A stretch of 64,000 nt of DNA, taken from the NCBI GenBank assembly GCA_035253825.1, contig DATFBM010000041.1, positions 100,453-164,452 on the forward strand, in the 5' to 3' direction. This document shows positions 56,700-64,000 of the stretch, one piece after another (position 1 is the stretch's first letter; every line of letters begins with the position of its first letter). This stretch comes from JACCTH01 sp035253825. GTDB lineage: Bacteria > Actinomycetota > Acidimicrobiia > Spongiisociales > ZC4RG35. A program made the translations under genes and the position numbers. The notes under the pieces were generated by a model. The model did not search any database. It was not told the DNA's origin and was given only the letters and a program-made list of their open reading frames with translations.

Positions 56700-56705
56700 T
56701 ACATT
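56700..56705 (+). promoter_or_regulatory. -10-like box of methyltransferase gene
   Basis: TACATT ending 7 nt before the ATG at 56713; no Shine-Dalgarno. Confidence 0.4.
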
Positions 56706-56712
56706 CGTCGCC

Positions 56713-57468
56713 ATGGGATTCGCCGTATCGGCCGACGCCTACGACAGATTCATGGGCCGATACTCGGTGCCACTAGCCAATCAGTTCGCCGACTTCGCCA
56801 TGGTGGGACCACAGCGGGTGGCCGACATTGGCTGCGGACCGGGAGCCCTCACCGCCGAGCTAGTCAAACGCCTGGGGACCGGGGCGGTCTCGGCCGTCGA
56901 TCCCTCCGAGCAGTTCGTAGCCGCTGCTCGCCTGCGCTTCCCCGAAGTCGACGTACAAAGAGCAAGCGCGGAGGACCTACCCTTCGAAGACGCCGTTTTC
57001 GATGTGACCCTGGCGCAATTGGTAGTCCACTTCATGGCCGACCCGGTCAAGGGTCTCGGCGAGATGAAGCGGGTGACGCGGGCTGGCGGGACGGTGGGCG
57101 CTTGCGTTTGGGACCATGCCGGAGAGAAGGGACCGCTCCACGTCTTTTGGCAGGCCGCCCGCCAGCTCGATCCCGACGCCCCCGACGAATCGAAATTGGC
57201 GGGAGCCCGGGAAGGGCATCTGGTGGAACTCCTCCGGGAGGCGGGCATGGCGGAGGTCGAGCACGATGCTCTCACGGTGGCCGTCGAGCACCCCAGCTTC
57301 GACGAATGGTGGGAGCCCTTCACGCTCGGAGTGGGGCCTGCCGGCGAGCACGTGGTGGCGCTTGACAGCGAGCGACAATCGGAACTGCGTGAACTCTGTC
57401 GGCGGATGCTGGGACCGGCACCATTCACCATCGCTGCCACGGCCTGGGCGGCCAGAGGAAAGGCGTAG
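56713..57468 (+). CDS. class I SAM-dependent methyltransferase
   Basis: 251 residues: YDRFMGRYSVPLANQFADF lead, SAM motif I VADIGCGPGALTAEL (about 36-50), acidic residue in AVDPSEQFV, ASAEDLPFEDAVFDVTLAQL (motifs II/III) and RAGGTVGACVWD. Closest in appearance to UbiE/MenG-like small-molecule methyltransferases; substrate unknown. Confidence 0.85.
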   Translation: MGFAVSADAYDRFMGRYSVPLANQFADFAMVGPQRVADIGCGPGALTAELVKRLGTGAVSAVDPSEQFVAAARLRFPEVDVQRASAEDLPFEDAVFDVTLAQLVVHFMADPVKGLGEMKRVTRAGGTVGACVWDHAGEKGPLHVFWQAARQLDPDAPDESKLAGAREGHLVELLREAGMAEVEHDALTVAVEHPSFDEWWEPFTLGVGPAGEHVVALDSERQSELRELCRRMLGPAPFTIAATAWAARGKA

Positions 57469-57474
57469 CCCGGA

Positions 57475-57480
57475 TACCAT
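57475..57480 (+). promoter_or_regulatory. -10-like box of NfeD-like gene
   Basis: TACCAT ending 8 nt before the TTG at 57489; no Shine-Dalgarno. Confidence 0.4.
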
Positions 57481-57488
57481 CGCCGGTC

Positions 57489-58592
57489 TTGTTGGGTGCA
57501 GCTCTTCTGGCGATATCCCTGGTTGGGGCAGCGCAATCCGAACCGGTAGTCGAAGTGATCGAGCTGACCGGCTATGTCGATGACGCCACCCTCGACTACC
57601 TTCGCGACTCGATCAACGATGCGGCCCAAGTTGAGAGAGAGTTGGCGATCATCCAGCTCGACGCCGAGGCGGTCGTGGCCTCGGCGGCGGCCGTTGAGAC
57701 CACTCTCAGCCTCATTGCTGATTCGCCCCTTCCACTCGTCGTGTGGGTGGGCCCACCCCCGGCTGTAGCCGACGACGGGCTCGAGGCGCTGGCGTCCGCA
57801 GCTCCGCTCTCGGTGACTTCCGACGATGCTCCCAGCATCCGCCAACTCGTCCAGGATCTCAACGGGATTTCCCTCCGCCCCGGTGACCCTCCGCTGGTGA
57901 CCGTCACCTCCGAGGTCCCCACCGGCGAGGCAGGGGTTACCACGGTTCCGGTTACCTTCACCCAGCCGGGTCTCTGGCATCGCTTCCTCCATCTGGGAGC
58001 GAGCCCGGAAGCAGCCTTCTTCTTCTTGGTCGCCGGGCTCACGCTTGGCGCTTTTGAGTACTTCGCCCTCGGCCCAGGACTGGCATCGGGCGTGGCGGCC
58101 GTATCGCTCTTCCTCAGCGCCTACGGCCTCGGGGTGATTCCGGTCCGCCCATTGGCAGTCGCCGGCGCCCTGGCGTCAATTCTCCTGTTCGCCGCCAGCC
58201 ACCAGCGAGGAGGCGTCCTCGCCCTCACCATCTTGGCCACCGCCCTCATCACCTGGGCGGGGCTCAACATCTCGGCTGCACCCGACTTGGTCCCAATCGG
58301 AGTCGCCGGTGTGGTCTTTGCCGTCTTGGTGGTTCTCTTTTTCTTTGTCTTGGCGATTCCGGCCGTCACCCGAGCCCGGATGTCGACGCAGACCATTGGT
58401 CGCCAGGCGTTGATCGGCCAGGAAGGAACCGCCTTGCTCGATTTCACCCCCGATGGATCGGTGGTCGTCAACGGGGCGCAATGGCCTGCTACTGCCCATC
58501 GGGAAGCGGCGATTCGGGCCGGTGATCCCGTGGTAGTCACTGCTGTCGCCGGTCGTGAACTGGAGGTGGAGCCTCGCCTCGCGAAAAATTGA
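57489..58592 (+). CDS. NfeD-like membrane protein with degenerate protease domain
   Basis: 367 residues: signal-like N-terminus, a ClpP/SppA-like external domain (about 20-130), four to five membrane helices (about 170-300) and a C-terminal NfeD OB-fold (about 305-367, IGRQALIGQEGTALLDFTPDGSVVVNG-type). In NfeD proteases the nucleophile lies in a GARAASAG-type motif; here that stretch reads VWVGPPPAVADDG, so the serine is gone. Likely a non-proteolytic scaffold. TTG start 8 nt after TACCAT. Confidence 0.78.
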   Translation: MLGAALLAISLVGAAQSEPVVEVIELTGYVDDATLDYLRDSINDAAQVERELAIIQLDAEAVVASAAAVETTLSLIADSPLPLVVWVGPPPAVADDGLEALASAAPLSVTSDDAPSIRQLVQDLNGISLRPGDPPLVTVTSEVPTGEAGVTTVPVTFTQPGLWHRFLHLGASPEAAFFFLVAGLTLGAFEYFALGPGLASGVAAVSLFLSAYGLGVIPVRPLAVAGALASILLFAASHQRGGVLALTILATALITWAGLNISAAPDLVPIGVAGVVFAVLVVLFFFVLAIPAVTRARMSTQTIGRQALIGQEGTALLDFTPDGSVVVNGAQWPATAHREAAIRAGDPVVVTAVAGRELEVEPRLAKN

Positions 58593-58676
58593 TCCCAGTT
58601 CCTGGCAAAATTTCCCTGGCGGATCTTGCCAGGGATGAGTAGGTTCCGGCCCCGTCGACGGCTCACGGGAGGATTT

Positions 58677-58922
58677 GTGCAGCGTTTGGACGACTGGCAA
58701 CTGAGGGCTCTCTGCCGGGGGAATCACGCTCATCTTTTCTTTCCACCATCCACTTTCGAGCGCAAGGACGAGCGGGAACGTCGAGAAGAAAGAGCCAAGG
58801 CCATCTGCCAGGTGTGTCCTGTAGTCGATCCGTGCGCCAACTACGCGATCAGCATCCGCGAACCCTTTGGGATCTGGGGAGGCCTCACCGAACTCGAGCG
58901 CCGCGAGTTATCGGCGAGCTGA
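58677..58922 (+). CDS. WhiB-family iron-sulfur transcriptional regulator
   Basis: 81 residues. Cluster ligands Cys13, Cys44, Cys47 and Cys53 (CQVCPVVDPC), then the WhiB turn GIWGGL and a short tail. Binds a [4Fe-4S] cluster and sigma factor; restricted to Actinomycetota and their phages. GTG at 58677 has GGGAGG 4 nt upstream; an upstream ATG at 58635 would add 14 basic residues. Overlaps the nudix gene by 4 bp. Confidence 0.93.
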   Translation: MQRLDDWQLRALCRGNHAHLFFPPSTFERKDERERREERAKAICQVCPVVDPCANYAISIREPFGIWGGLTELERRELSAS

Positions 58923-59488
58923 GGCCGGTCGCTCCCCGGCCGGCCGCCACGGTTCTGGTGCTCACGGGAGAGCCCCTGAAAGTGCTGATGGTCAAGCGCC
59001 CGCCCGGCGGCATCTTCGGCGATGCCTGGGTGTTTCCCGGCGGGCTGACGGAGCCAGACGATGGGATTTCCGAAGAGACGGACCTGATGAAGAAGCGGGC
59101 CGCGGTCCGCGAGCTCGAAGAGGAAGTCGGCCTGCGGATGCCGGCGGACGAGCTGGTGTATCTCTCAAGATGGGTGACCCCTCGCATGCTTCCTCGCCGC
59201 TACGACACCTGGTTTTTCCTGGCCCCGCTTTCGGCGGAAGTCGCCGTCGCCCCGGCGAGCGACGAAGTCGTCGACGCCGTCTTCGTAGCCCCGGTTACCG
59301 CGCTCGCCGCTCATCAGGCCCAGCAGTGGAAGCTTCTTCTTCCCACCCTCGCGCATCTTCGCTGGCTGACCCGTCATCGTTCACCGGAAGAAGCGTTGAT
59401 CGCCGCCAGATCACATGCCACTGCTGAGCCCCTCGAGCCCCAACTCACCGATGACGGTTCTTTCGTCACTCCGGTGTTGCCGTGGTGA
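58919..59488 (+). CDS. NUDIX hydrolase
   Basis: 189 residues: ATVLVLTGEPLKVLMVKRPPGGIFGDAWVFPGGLTEPDD, then the Nudix box end RAAVRELEEEVGL, with a longer than usual insertion between. Like CoA or ADP-ribose pyrophosphatases; substrate unknown. No ATG/GTG/TTG precedes the conserved first strand except inside whiB (GTG at 58832 or 58814). A CTG at 58919 overlapping the whiB stop (CTGA) gives the natural N-terminus, so I propose it with caution. Confidence 0.82.
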   Translation: MRPVAPRPAATVLVLTGEPLKVLMVKRPPGGIFGDAWVFPGGLTEPDDGISEETDLMKKRAAVRELEEEVGLRMPADELVYLSRWVTPRMLPRRYDTWFFLAPLSAEVAVAPASDEVVDAVFVAPVTALAAHQAQQWKLLLPTLAHLRWLTRHRSPEEALIAARSHATAEPLEPQLTDDGSFVTPVLPW

Positions 59489-60222
59489 GCGAACTGCGAA
59501 TCGATCGGGTGCTGGCTCCAAATCCGGGCCCGTTCACCCTCACGGGGACCAACACGTGGATCGCTTCCGTCGGTCGAGAGGCGATCGTCATCGATCCGGG
59601 GCCGCGCCTTGCCGATCACGAGGCTGCCATCGTCCAGGGTCTCGGCGAGCGAAAGCCGTCGGCGATTCTCGTCACTCACAACCACGAGGACCATGCCCCC
59701 TTGGCCAACCCGCTCGCTCGTCATTTCGACGTCCCCGCCTACGGCCACACCCCGGGTCCGGACTTCGAGCCTGATCTGTCCCTGGTCGAGGGCGACCGTC
59801 TCCCGCTGGGAGAAAGCGAGCTGTTGGTCCTGGCGACGCCGGGGCACTCTGACGACCATCTGTGCTTTCAGATCGACCGGATACTTTTCAGCGGCGATCA
59901 CATCATGGGTGGTTCCTCGGTCATGGTCGAAGATCTGGCTCGGTATCTCGGCTCGTTGCGTCGCCTCCGGCCACTGGGTCTGGAGCGGATCTATCCCGGG
60001 CACGGACTCGAGATCGACAAACCCGACGAGGTGATCGACTGGTATCTCGCCCACCGCCTGCAACGGGAGCGGGAAATCCTGGCGGCAATGGAGGCCGGAG
60101 CGAGGACGGTGCCCGAAATCGTCGAAGTCGTCTACCGGGAGGTCGATCCCTCGCTTCACTCCCTGGCGGCGGTGTCGGTGGCGGCGCATTTGCAGAAACT
60201 GGAAGAAGCCGGACCTGGTTGA
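59485..60222 (+). CDS. MBL-fold hydrolase (LACTB2-like)
   Basis: 245 residues. NPGPFTLTGTNTWIASVG at the start and zinc motif THNHEDH (about 64-70), TPGHSDDHLCFQ, FSGDHIMGGSSVMV, YPGHGLEI, plus a C-terminal winged-helix-like segment HRLQREREILAAMEAGARTVPEIV, the layout of LACTB2-type endoribonucleases/hydrolases. GTG overlaps the nudix stop (GTGA). Confidence 0.86.
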   Translation: MSELRIDRVLAPNPGPFTLTGTNTWIASVGREAIVIDPGPRLADHEAAIVQGLGERKPSAILVTHNHEDHAPLANPLARHFDVPAYGHTPGPDFEPDLSLVEGDRLPLGESELLVLATPGHSDDHLCFQIDRILFSGDHIMGGSSVMVEDLARYLGSLRRLRPLGLERIYPGHGLEIDKPDEVIDWYLAHRLQREREILAAMEAGARTVPEIVEVVYREVDPSLHSLAAVSVAAHLQKLEEAGPG

Positions 60223-60254
60223 TTGTTCTTCTAGATGTGGATCACCCAAAAGGA

Positions 60255-61445
60255 ATGAAAACCGCACCTAATACCCTTAGCCCTGTGCCTGCTAGCGACG
60301 ACGTCTACGAGGTTCTGCGCGGTGTAGTTGACCCCGAGCTGGGTGGAAACGTGGTCGATCTCGGCATGGTCACCTCAGTCGACGTCGACTCCGAGGGCCG
60401 GGTCGAAATTGGGCTTGCCCTGACCATCGCCCAATGTCCGATGCGCGGCTACCTGGAGGGAGAGACCAGCCGCAAGATCGCCACCCTGCCCGGGGTCTCA
60501 AAGGTTCAGGTCCGGACGACAGCTATGACTCGAGATCAGCGGGCGAATCTGATGTCGGGGGCGCGTTTGCGTGCCCGCGAGAACGCCCATCGGACCAAGG
60601 TCCACCCAACGACTCGAGTGGTAGCGATCTCCTCGGGCAAGGGCGGGGTCGGAAAATCGACCGTAGCCGTCAACCTGGCTGTGGCTCTGGCGGGCAAGGG
60701 GTTTTCGGTGGGTCTGCTCGACGCCGACATCTGGGGCTTTTCGGTTCCCCGGATGCTCGGTTCGGAGGAGAGGCTCTCCGCCGACGATGAGACGAGGCTC
60801 ATCATTCCCGCCGAGGTACAGGGGATCAGAGTGGTCTCGACCGGACTCATCATCGACAAGGAAGAAACGGCCCTGATGTGGCGGGGGCTAATGCTTTCCA
60901 AGGCCCTGGAGCAGTTCCTCAATCAGGTGGAGTGGGGAACGCTCGACTATCTGGTGATCGACATGCCCCCCGGCACCGGGGACATCCAAATGGCCCTGGC
61001 CAGATTGCTGCCCCAGGCTGAGATGGTGGTAGTGACGACCCCGCAGATCGCGGCTCAAAAGGTGGCGGTTCGAGTTGCCGATATGGCTCGCCGCTCGCAC
61101 ATGCCGATCATCGGAGTCATCGAAAATATGTCCTCTTTTGTCTGCGACCACGGCGAGGAGTACACCCTTTTCGGCTCGGGGGGCGGGGCCGATCTGGCCT
61201 CCACGTTGAGCGTTCCCTTGCTGGCTCAGATTCCCCTTGATCCCGCGGTGGTCACCGGAGGTGACGAAGGTGCCCCCGTGACCAGCGAGCGACCAGAGGC
61301 GCCGGCAGCAGTGGAATTCGACCGGGCCGCAGTGCGTCTGCTTGAAGTGCTGCCGCCGATCGACGAAGAGAACTGCACCGGTCGGATCGCAAAACTTCTT
61401 GAGCAACTGGCCGTTTCGGAGACCGTCGCCAGCCCATCTGTCTAA
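60255..61445 (+). CDS. mrp: Mrp/ApbC-family iron-sulfur carrier ATPase
   Basis: 396 residues: N-terminal MIP18/DUF59 domain (about 13-95, YEVLRGVVDPELGGNVVDLGM, conserved Cys in AQCPMRGY), then a P-loop ATPase with SGKGGVGKST (127-136), DADIWGFSVPRML, VIDMPPGTGDIQMAL and ENMSSFVCDHGEEYTLFG. The second Cys of the usual CxxC near the last motif is missing (CDHG). ATG at 60255 follows AAAAGGA; a TTG at 60219 overlapping the previous stop is possible. Loads Fe-S clusters onto apoproteins. Confidence 0.9.
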   Translation: MKTAPNTLSPVPASDDVYEVLRGVVDPELGGNVVDLGMVTSVDVDSEGRVEIGLALTIAQCPMRGYLEGETSRKIATLPGVSKVQVRTTAMTRDQRANLMSGARLRARENAHRTKVHPTTRVVAISSGKGGVGKSTVAVNLAVALAGKGFSVGLLDADIWGFSVPRMLGSEERLSADDETRLIIPAEVQGIRVVSTGLIIDKEETALMWRGLMLSKALEQFLNQVEWGTLDYLVIDMPPGTGDIQMALARLLPQAEMVVVTTPQIAAQKVAVRVADMARRSHMPIIGVIENMSSFVCDHGEEYTLFGSGGGADLASTLSVPLLAQIPLDPAVVTGGDEGAPVTSERPEAPAAVEFDRAAVRLLEVLPPIDEENCTGRIAKLLEQLAVSETVASPSV

Positions 61446-61673
61446 GGTGACTAGTCACTGAGCAGAACCCAAAAACGGGTCCAGACTTCGAGGGTGGGCT
61501 CATCGAAACTAGAGGACGAACGTGCTCGGGTAATTCGACGCCTGCTCTGGCGTCGCGGCGGGCAAAAACGGAGGGGCTGGGAGGCCAATTGGGCGAACGT
61601 GGCGGCCAGTTCGGCTGACTACCGTCAGGGGCAAGCTTCGGGGATCCGGTTCCCCCAACGGAACCCCGACCAA

Positions 61674-61705
61674 CACGAGGGCCTGTTCCCCCACAGGCCC
61701 TCGTG
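61674..61705 (+). terminator. 12-bp-armed hairpin, probable terminator
   Basis: CACGAGGGCCTG and CAGGCCCTCGTG around an 8-nt C-rich loop, followed by AATTT. Placed 229 bp after the mrp stop; may end that transcript before iscA. Confidence 0.5.
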
Positions 61706-61733
61706 AATTTGGCCGTCGGCCCTTCGGGCCAGA

Positions 61734-61798
61734 CTCCCCCTCCGGCGCCTGCGGCGTCACCTCCCCCAACACTCGCTTCGCTCGCTGGGGGAGGAAAC
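61734..61798. repeat. palindromic repeat family 1, intergenic copy
   Basis: Reverse-oriented relative of 41922-41986, with core hairpin CCTCCCCCA/TGGGGGAGG and internal AGCGAGCGAAGCGAG. The similarity extends on both sides of the hairpin (GTTTCC on one side, GGCGCC and GGAGGGGG on the other). Confidence 0.75.
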
Positions 61799-61840
61799 AG
61801 CTCGCTGGGCGAGGGGAATAGACCAAAACCGCGTCCCGTT

Positions 61841-61846
61841 TACAAT
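61841..61846 (+). promoter_or_regulatory. -10-like box of iscA-type gene
   Basis: TACAAT ending 8 nt before the ATG at 61855; supports that ATG over the one at 61849, and leaderless transcription. Confidence 0.5.
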
Positions 61847-61854
61847 TGATGACG

Positions 61855-62217
61855 ATGACTCAGCTTGTTTCCATCAAATCCGCACGTCCCAGCCCAGTGG
61901 TCACCCTCACCGATTCGGCCGCGGCCAAGGTCGCCGAGCTGATCGAAGCCGAGGGCGAGCCGGGACTGGCTTTGCGCGTGGCAGTTCGGCCGGGTGGATG
62001 CTCGGGCTTTTCCTACGAGATGTTTTTTGACGCCGAGATCGACCAAGACGATGCCGTCACCGAGCACGGCGGTGTGAAGGTGATCGTCGACTCGGAGTCG
62101 GCCGACCGCCTGCGCGGCTCGACCCTCGACTACAAGGACGGACTCATGGGCGCCGGTTTCGCCATCGAGAACCCCAACGTCACCCGTTCTTGCGGTTGCG
62201 GCAACAGCTTCAGCTAA
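61855..62217 (+). CDS. HesB/IscA/ErpA-family iron-sulfur assembly protein
   Basis: 120 residues: VTLTDSAAAKVAELIEAEGEPGLALRVAV, first Cys49 in PGGCSGFSYEM, and the C-terminal CGCG pair Cys113/Cys115 in TRSCGCGNSF. A-type carrier that passes Fe-S clusters to targets; fits the nearby mrp gene. Start chosen at 61855 from the -10 spacing; ATG 61849 and TTG 61846 are in frame just upstream. Confidence 0.93.
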   Translation: MTQLVSIKSARPSPVVTLTDSAAAKVAELIEAEGEPGLALRVAVRPGGCSGFSYEMFFDAEIDQDDAVTEHGGVKVIVDSESADRLRGSTLDYKDGLMGAGFAIENPNVTRSCGCGNSFS

Positions 62218-62220
62218 ACC

Positions 62221-62601
62221 TTGGCGAGTTATCTTCGCTCCGCGTCCGGTGCCCCGGCACCGGTGGGGCCCTATTCGACCGCCGTTGAGGCAAATGGATT
62301 TGTCTTCCTGGCAGGTCAAGGAGCGATCGATCCTGGCGGGGGCGGCTTTCCTGAGTCAATCGAAGAACAAACCCGACGGACGATGGAGAACCTGAAGGCC
62401 GTCCTGGCGGGCGTCGGACTCGACTTTTCCCACGTCATCAAGACTTCGATCTTCCTCATTGACATGGCGGATTTCACGGCGATGAACGCGGTCTACGCCG
62501 AGTATTTCGAGTCCGACCCCCCGGCCCGGACCACGGTGGCCGTGGCAGCCTTGCCCCGCCCGGAGATGAGGGTCGAAATCGACATGGTGGCGGCGCGCTA
62601 A
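62221..62601 (+). CDS. RidA-family (enamine/imine deaminase) protein
   Basis: 126 residues: GAPAPVGPYSTAVEANGFVFLAGQGAIDP, the TRRTMENLKAVLAGVGLDFSHVIKTSIFL block, and catalytic-type Arg in ARTTVAVAALPRPEMRVEID. Hydrolyses reactive enamines. TTG start 3 bp after the iscA stop; its TAA shares a base with the next ATG (TAATG). Confidence 0.92.
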   Translation: MASYLRSASGAPAPVGPYSTAVEANGFVFLAGQGAIDPGGGGFPESIEEQTRRTMENLKAVLAGVGLDFSHVIKTSIFLIDMADFTAMNAVYAEYFESDPPARTTVAVAALPRPEMRVEIDMVAAR

Positions 62602-64000
62602 TGGATTCGGCTCGGATCCTCGAGGCCCTCGGGCTCGAGGACCAGAACCCAGGCGTGTTTGCCGGCGAGTGGCTCGAAGGCACCGACGGCACCGTCGAAG
62701 TCCTGAACCCGGCAACCGGCGAGCGCATCGCCTCGGTGGGGCAGGCATCACCCGAGGAGTACGACAGGGCCGTTTCCGCCTCCATAGCCGCCTTTGAGAA
62801 ATGGCGAATGCTCCCTCCGCCCAAGCGGGGTGAATACGTGCGCCAGATCGGTGACGCCCTCCGAGCTCAGAAGGAGCCACTGGGCGCCCTCGTCTCTTTG
62901 GAGATGGGAAAGATCCGCGCCGAGGGCGAGGGCGAAGTCCAAGAGATGATCGACATCTGTGATTTCGCCGTCGGCCTGAGCCGTCAGCTTTACGGACTGA
63001 CGATGGCCTCTGAGCGCCCTTTGCACCGGATGTATGAGCAATGGCACCCGCTGGGGCCGATTGGCGTCATCACTGCCTTCAACTTCCCGGTAGCGGTTTG
63101 GTCCTGGAACGCCGCCATCGCCGCGGTCTGCGGGGACACTGTTGTCTGGAAGCCATCCTCGGAGGTGCCGTTGTCGGCGGTGGCGGTGACGAGGATCTGC
63201 CAAAGGGTGATGGCCGGGACCGGATTCGAGGGTGTATTTGGCCTGGTGGTGGGGCGAGGGTCTGTTGTCGGCGACCGGATGCTCAGCGACGAGCGCTTGC
63301 CCTTGATTTCTGCCACAGGCTCGACCAAGGTCGGCCGCCGCGTGGCGACCGCGGTTGCCGATCGTTTTGGGAGGTCGATTCTCGAGCTCGGCGGCAACAA
63401 CGCCATCATCGTGATGGACGATGCCAACCTCGAGCTGGCGGTAAGGGCGGTCCTTTTTGCCGCGGTGGGAACCGCCGGCCAACGTTGCACCTCTCTACGA
63501 CGGTTGATCGTTCATGAGGCCGTGGCCGACAAATTGGTCGACCGCCTGGTGGACGCTTACAAGCAGATCCCGATCGGCGATCCCCTCGCAAGCGGTACCT
63601 TGATGGGGCCGCTCGTGACCCAGCAGGCGATCCGGGACATGATGTCTGCACTGGAAAAGGCTCAGGAACAGGGTGGAACCGTGGTCGCCGGTGGCGTGGT
63701 CATCGATCGACCTGGGAACTTCGTCGAGCCTACGATCGTCCGCATCCCCGCCGACGCCGAGATCGTTCAAGAGGAGACCTTCGCTCCAATCCTGTATGTG
63801 ATCGAGGCCGCGAACCTTGACGAGGCCATCTCGATTCAAAATGGAGTTCGCCAGGGACTCTCTTCCGCCATCTTTACCGATTCGTTGCGCTCGGCCGAGC
63901 GCTTCCTCTCCGCGGTCGGCTCCGATTGCGGCATCGCCAACGTCAACATCGGAACTTCTGGGGCGGAGATCGGTGGTGCCTTCGGGGGTGAGAAGGAGAC
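62601..64000 (+). CDS. ALDH7-type aldehyde dehydrogenase, 5' part
   Basis: 466 residues visible; the frame is open at the right edge. Antiquitin/AmaB pattern (L-piperidine-6-carboxylate / alpha-aminoadipic semialdehyde dehydrogenase): FAGEWLEGTDGTVEVLNPATGE, GPIGVITAFNFPVAVWSWNAAI, Glu in LELGGNNAIIVMDDANLELAV, Cys in GTAGQRCTSLRRLIVHE, EETFAPILYV, and NVNIGTSGAEIGGAFGGEKE at the edge. Suggests a lysine degradation step. ATG overlaps the ridA stop. About 30-40 C-terminal residues are missing. Confidence 0.9.
   Translation, partial: MDSARILEALGLEDQNPGVFAGEWLEGTDGTVEVLNPATGERIASVGQASPEEYDRAVSASIAAFEKWRMLPPPKRGEYVRQIGDALRAQKEPLGALVSLEMGKIRAEGEGEVQEMIDICDFAVGLSRQLYGLTMASERPLHRMYEQWHPLGPIGVITAFNFPVAVWSWNAAIAAVCGDTVVWKPSSEVPLSAVAVTRICQRVMAGTGFEGVFGLVVGRGSVVGDRMLSDERLPLISATGSTKVGRRVATAVADRFGRSILELGGNNAIIVMDDANLELAVRAVLFAAVGTAGQRCTSLRRLIVHEAVADKLVDRLVDAYKQIPIGDPLASGTLMGPLVTQQAIRDMMSALEKAQEQGGTVVAGGVVIDRPGNFVEPTIVRIPADAEIVQEETFAPILYVIEAANLDEAISIQNGVRQGLSSAIFTDSLRSAERFLSAVGSDCGIANVNIGTSGAEIGGAFGGEKE

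Larger units (their letters stand above)
61446..61840. other. gene-poor, hairpin-rich intergenic region
   Basis: About 395 bp between mrp and iscA. It contains GGTTCC/GGAACC (about 61649-61666), a 12-bp-armed hairpin (61674-61705), GGCCC-TTC-GGGCC (about 61716-61730) and a family-1 repeat (61734-61798). A possible 70-codon ORF (61494-61706) runs into the hairpin and shows no recognisable domain; I do not call it a gene. Confidence 0.6.

Noticed and set aside
59862..60254. 131-codon extension of the mrp frame
   Set aside because: It overlaps the MBL gene in another frame; the DUF59 domain begins after 60255.
61494..61706. 70-codon ORF between mrp and iscA
   Set aside because: No family recognised, no Shine-Dalgarno, and its end runs into a strong hairpin; not supported as a gene.

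Overview
The window is a GC-rich, densely coded bacterial chromosome segment with genes on both strands. A WhiB regulator (four-Cys cluster plus GIWGG), a 29-residue bS22-type ribosomal protein, a PAC2 protein, an F420-type LLM oxidoreductase, a bifunctional-type Dcd and frequent GTG/TTG starts point to Actinomycetota. An Acidimicrobiia-like lineage is my inference, not proven here. I see no prophage, IS element, CRISPR array or rRNA; two tRNAs are present. Both ends cut genes (panB at the left, an aldehyde dehydrogenase at the right).

Layout. 1-9.6 kb: panB end, a DUF192 lipoprotein, the rpsF-ssb-rpsR-rplI-dnaB block, an MBL hydrolase, dcd with tRNA-Gly, phzF-thrB, bS22, a crotonase and PAC2. 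9.6-12.4 kb: copper pump copA with chaperone copZ, then a small Cys/His protein with a structured leader. 12.6-21.8 kb: M3 peptidase, amidohydrolase, suhB diverging from lnt, an F420 oxidoreductase, and an ASCH/DUF72/WYL cluster. 21.9-26.4 kb: drrAB-type exporter and a two-component system with a small membrane partner. 26.4-32.1 kb: DM13 protein, acetyl-CoA synthetase, GNAT, AlkZ-like protein, thiolase. 32.2-38.1 kb: YdeI, dgt, phnDCE transporter (with a greatly enlarged PhnE) and a deoxyribonucleotidase. 38.3-47.7 kb: ABC-2 exporter, dnaX-ybaB-recR, an aldehyde dehydrogenase, HAD, nitroreductase, glpX, methylmalonyl-CoA epimerase with an epsilon-like carboxylase subunit. 47.6-54.4 kb: murJ, PHP, cyclophilin, lysC-asd, CAP protein, receiver protein, tRNA-Pro. 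54.5-64 kb: adenylate cyclase, TOPRIM protein, DUF6582, methyltransferase, NfeD-like, whiB-nudix-MBL-mrp, iscA-ridA-aldehyde dehydrogenase.

The genes are mostly housekeeping: DNA replication and repair (ssb, dnaB, dnaX, recR), translation, aspartate-family amino acids (lysC, asd, thrB), nucleotide pools (dcd, dgt, 5'-nucleotidase), propionyl/methylmalonyl-CoA and acetyl-CoA metabolism, gluconeogenesis (glpX), envelope (lnt, murJ) and Fe-S assembly (mrp, iscA).

The less ordinary content is structural. (1) Dispersed palindromic repeats: one family has copies inside dnaX, at the murJ 3' end and upstream of iscA; a second is in dnaX and at the start of a HAD gene. (2) An identical 19-bp-armed palindrome occurs at 23.8 and 36.4 kb. 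(3) Heptameric AGACNNN arrays occur at 14.6 and 38.2 kb. (4) A TAnnnT box lies 6-9 nt upstream of many start codons lacking a Shine-Dalgarno, implying widespread leaderless transcription. (5) Several proteins have altered key residues (Lnt Cys to Ser, NfeD without its serine, DnaX with a Cys to Asp zinc ligand), and copA seems to lack a canonical start codon.
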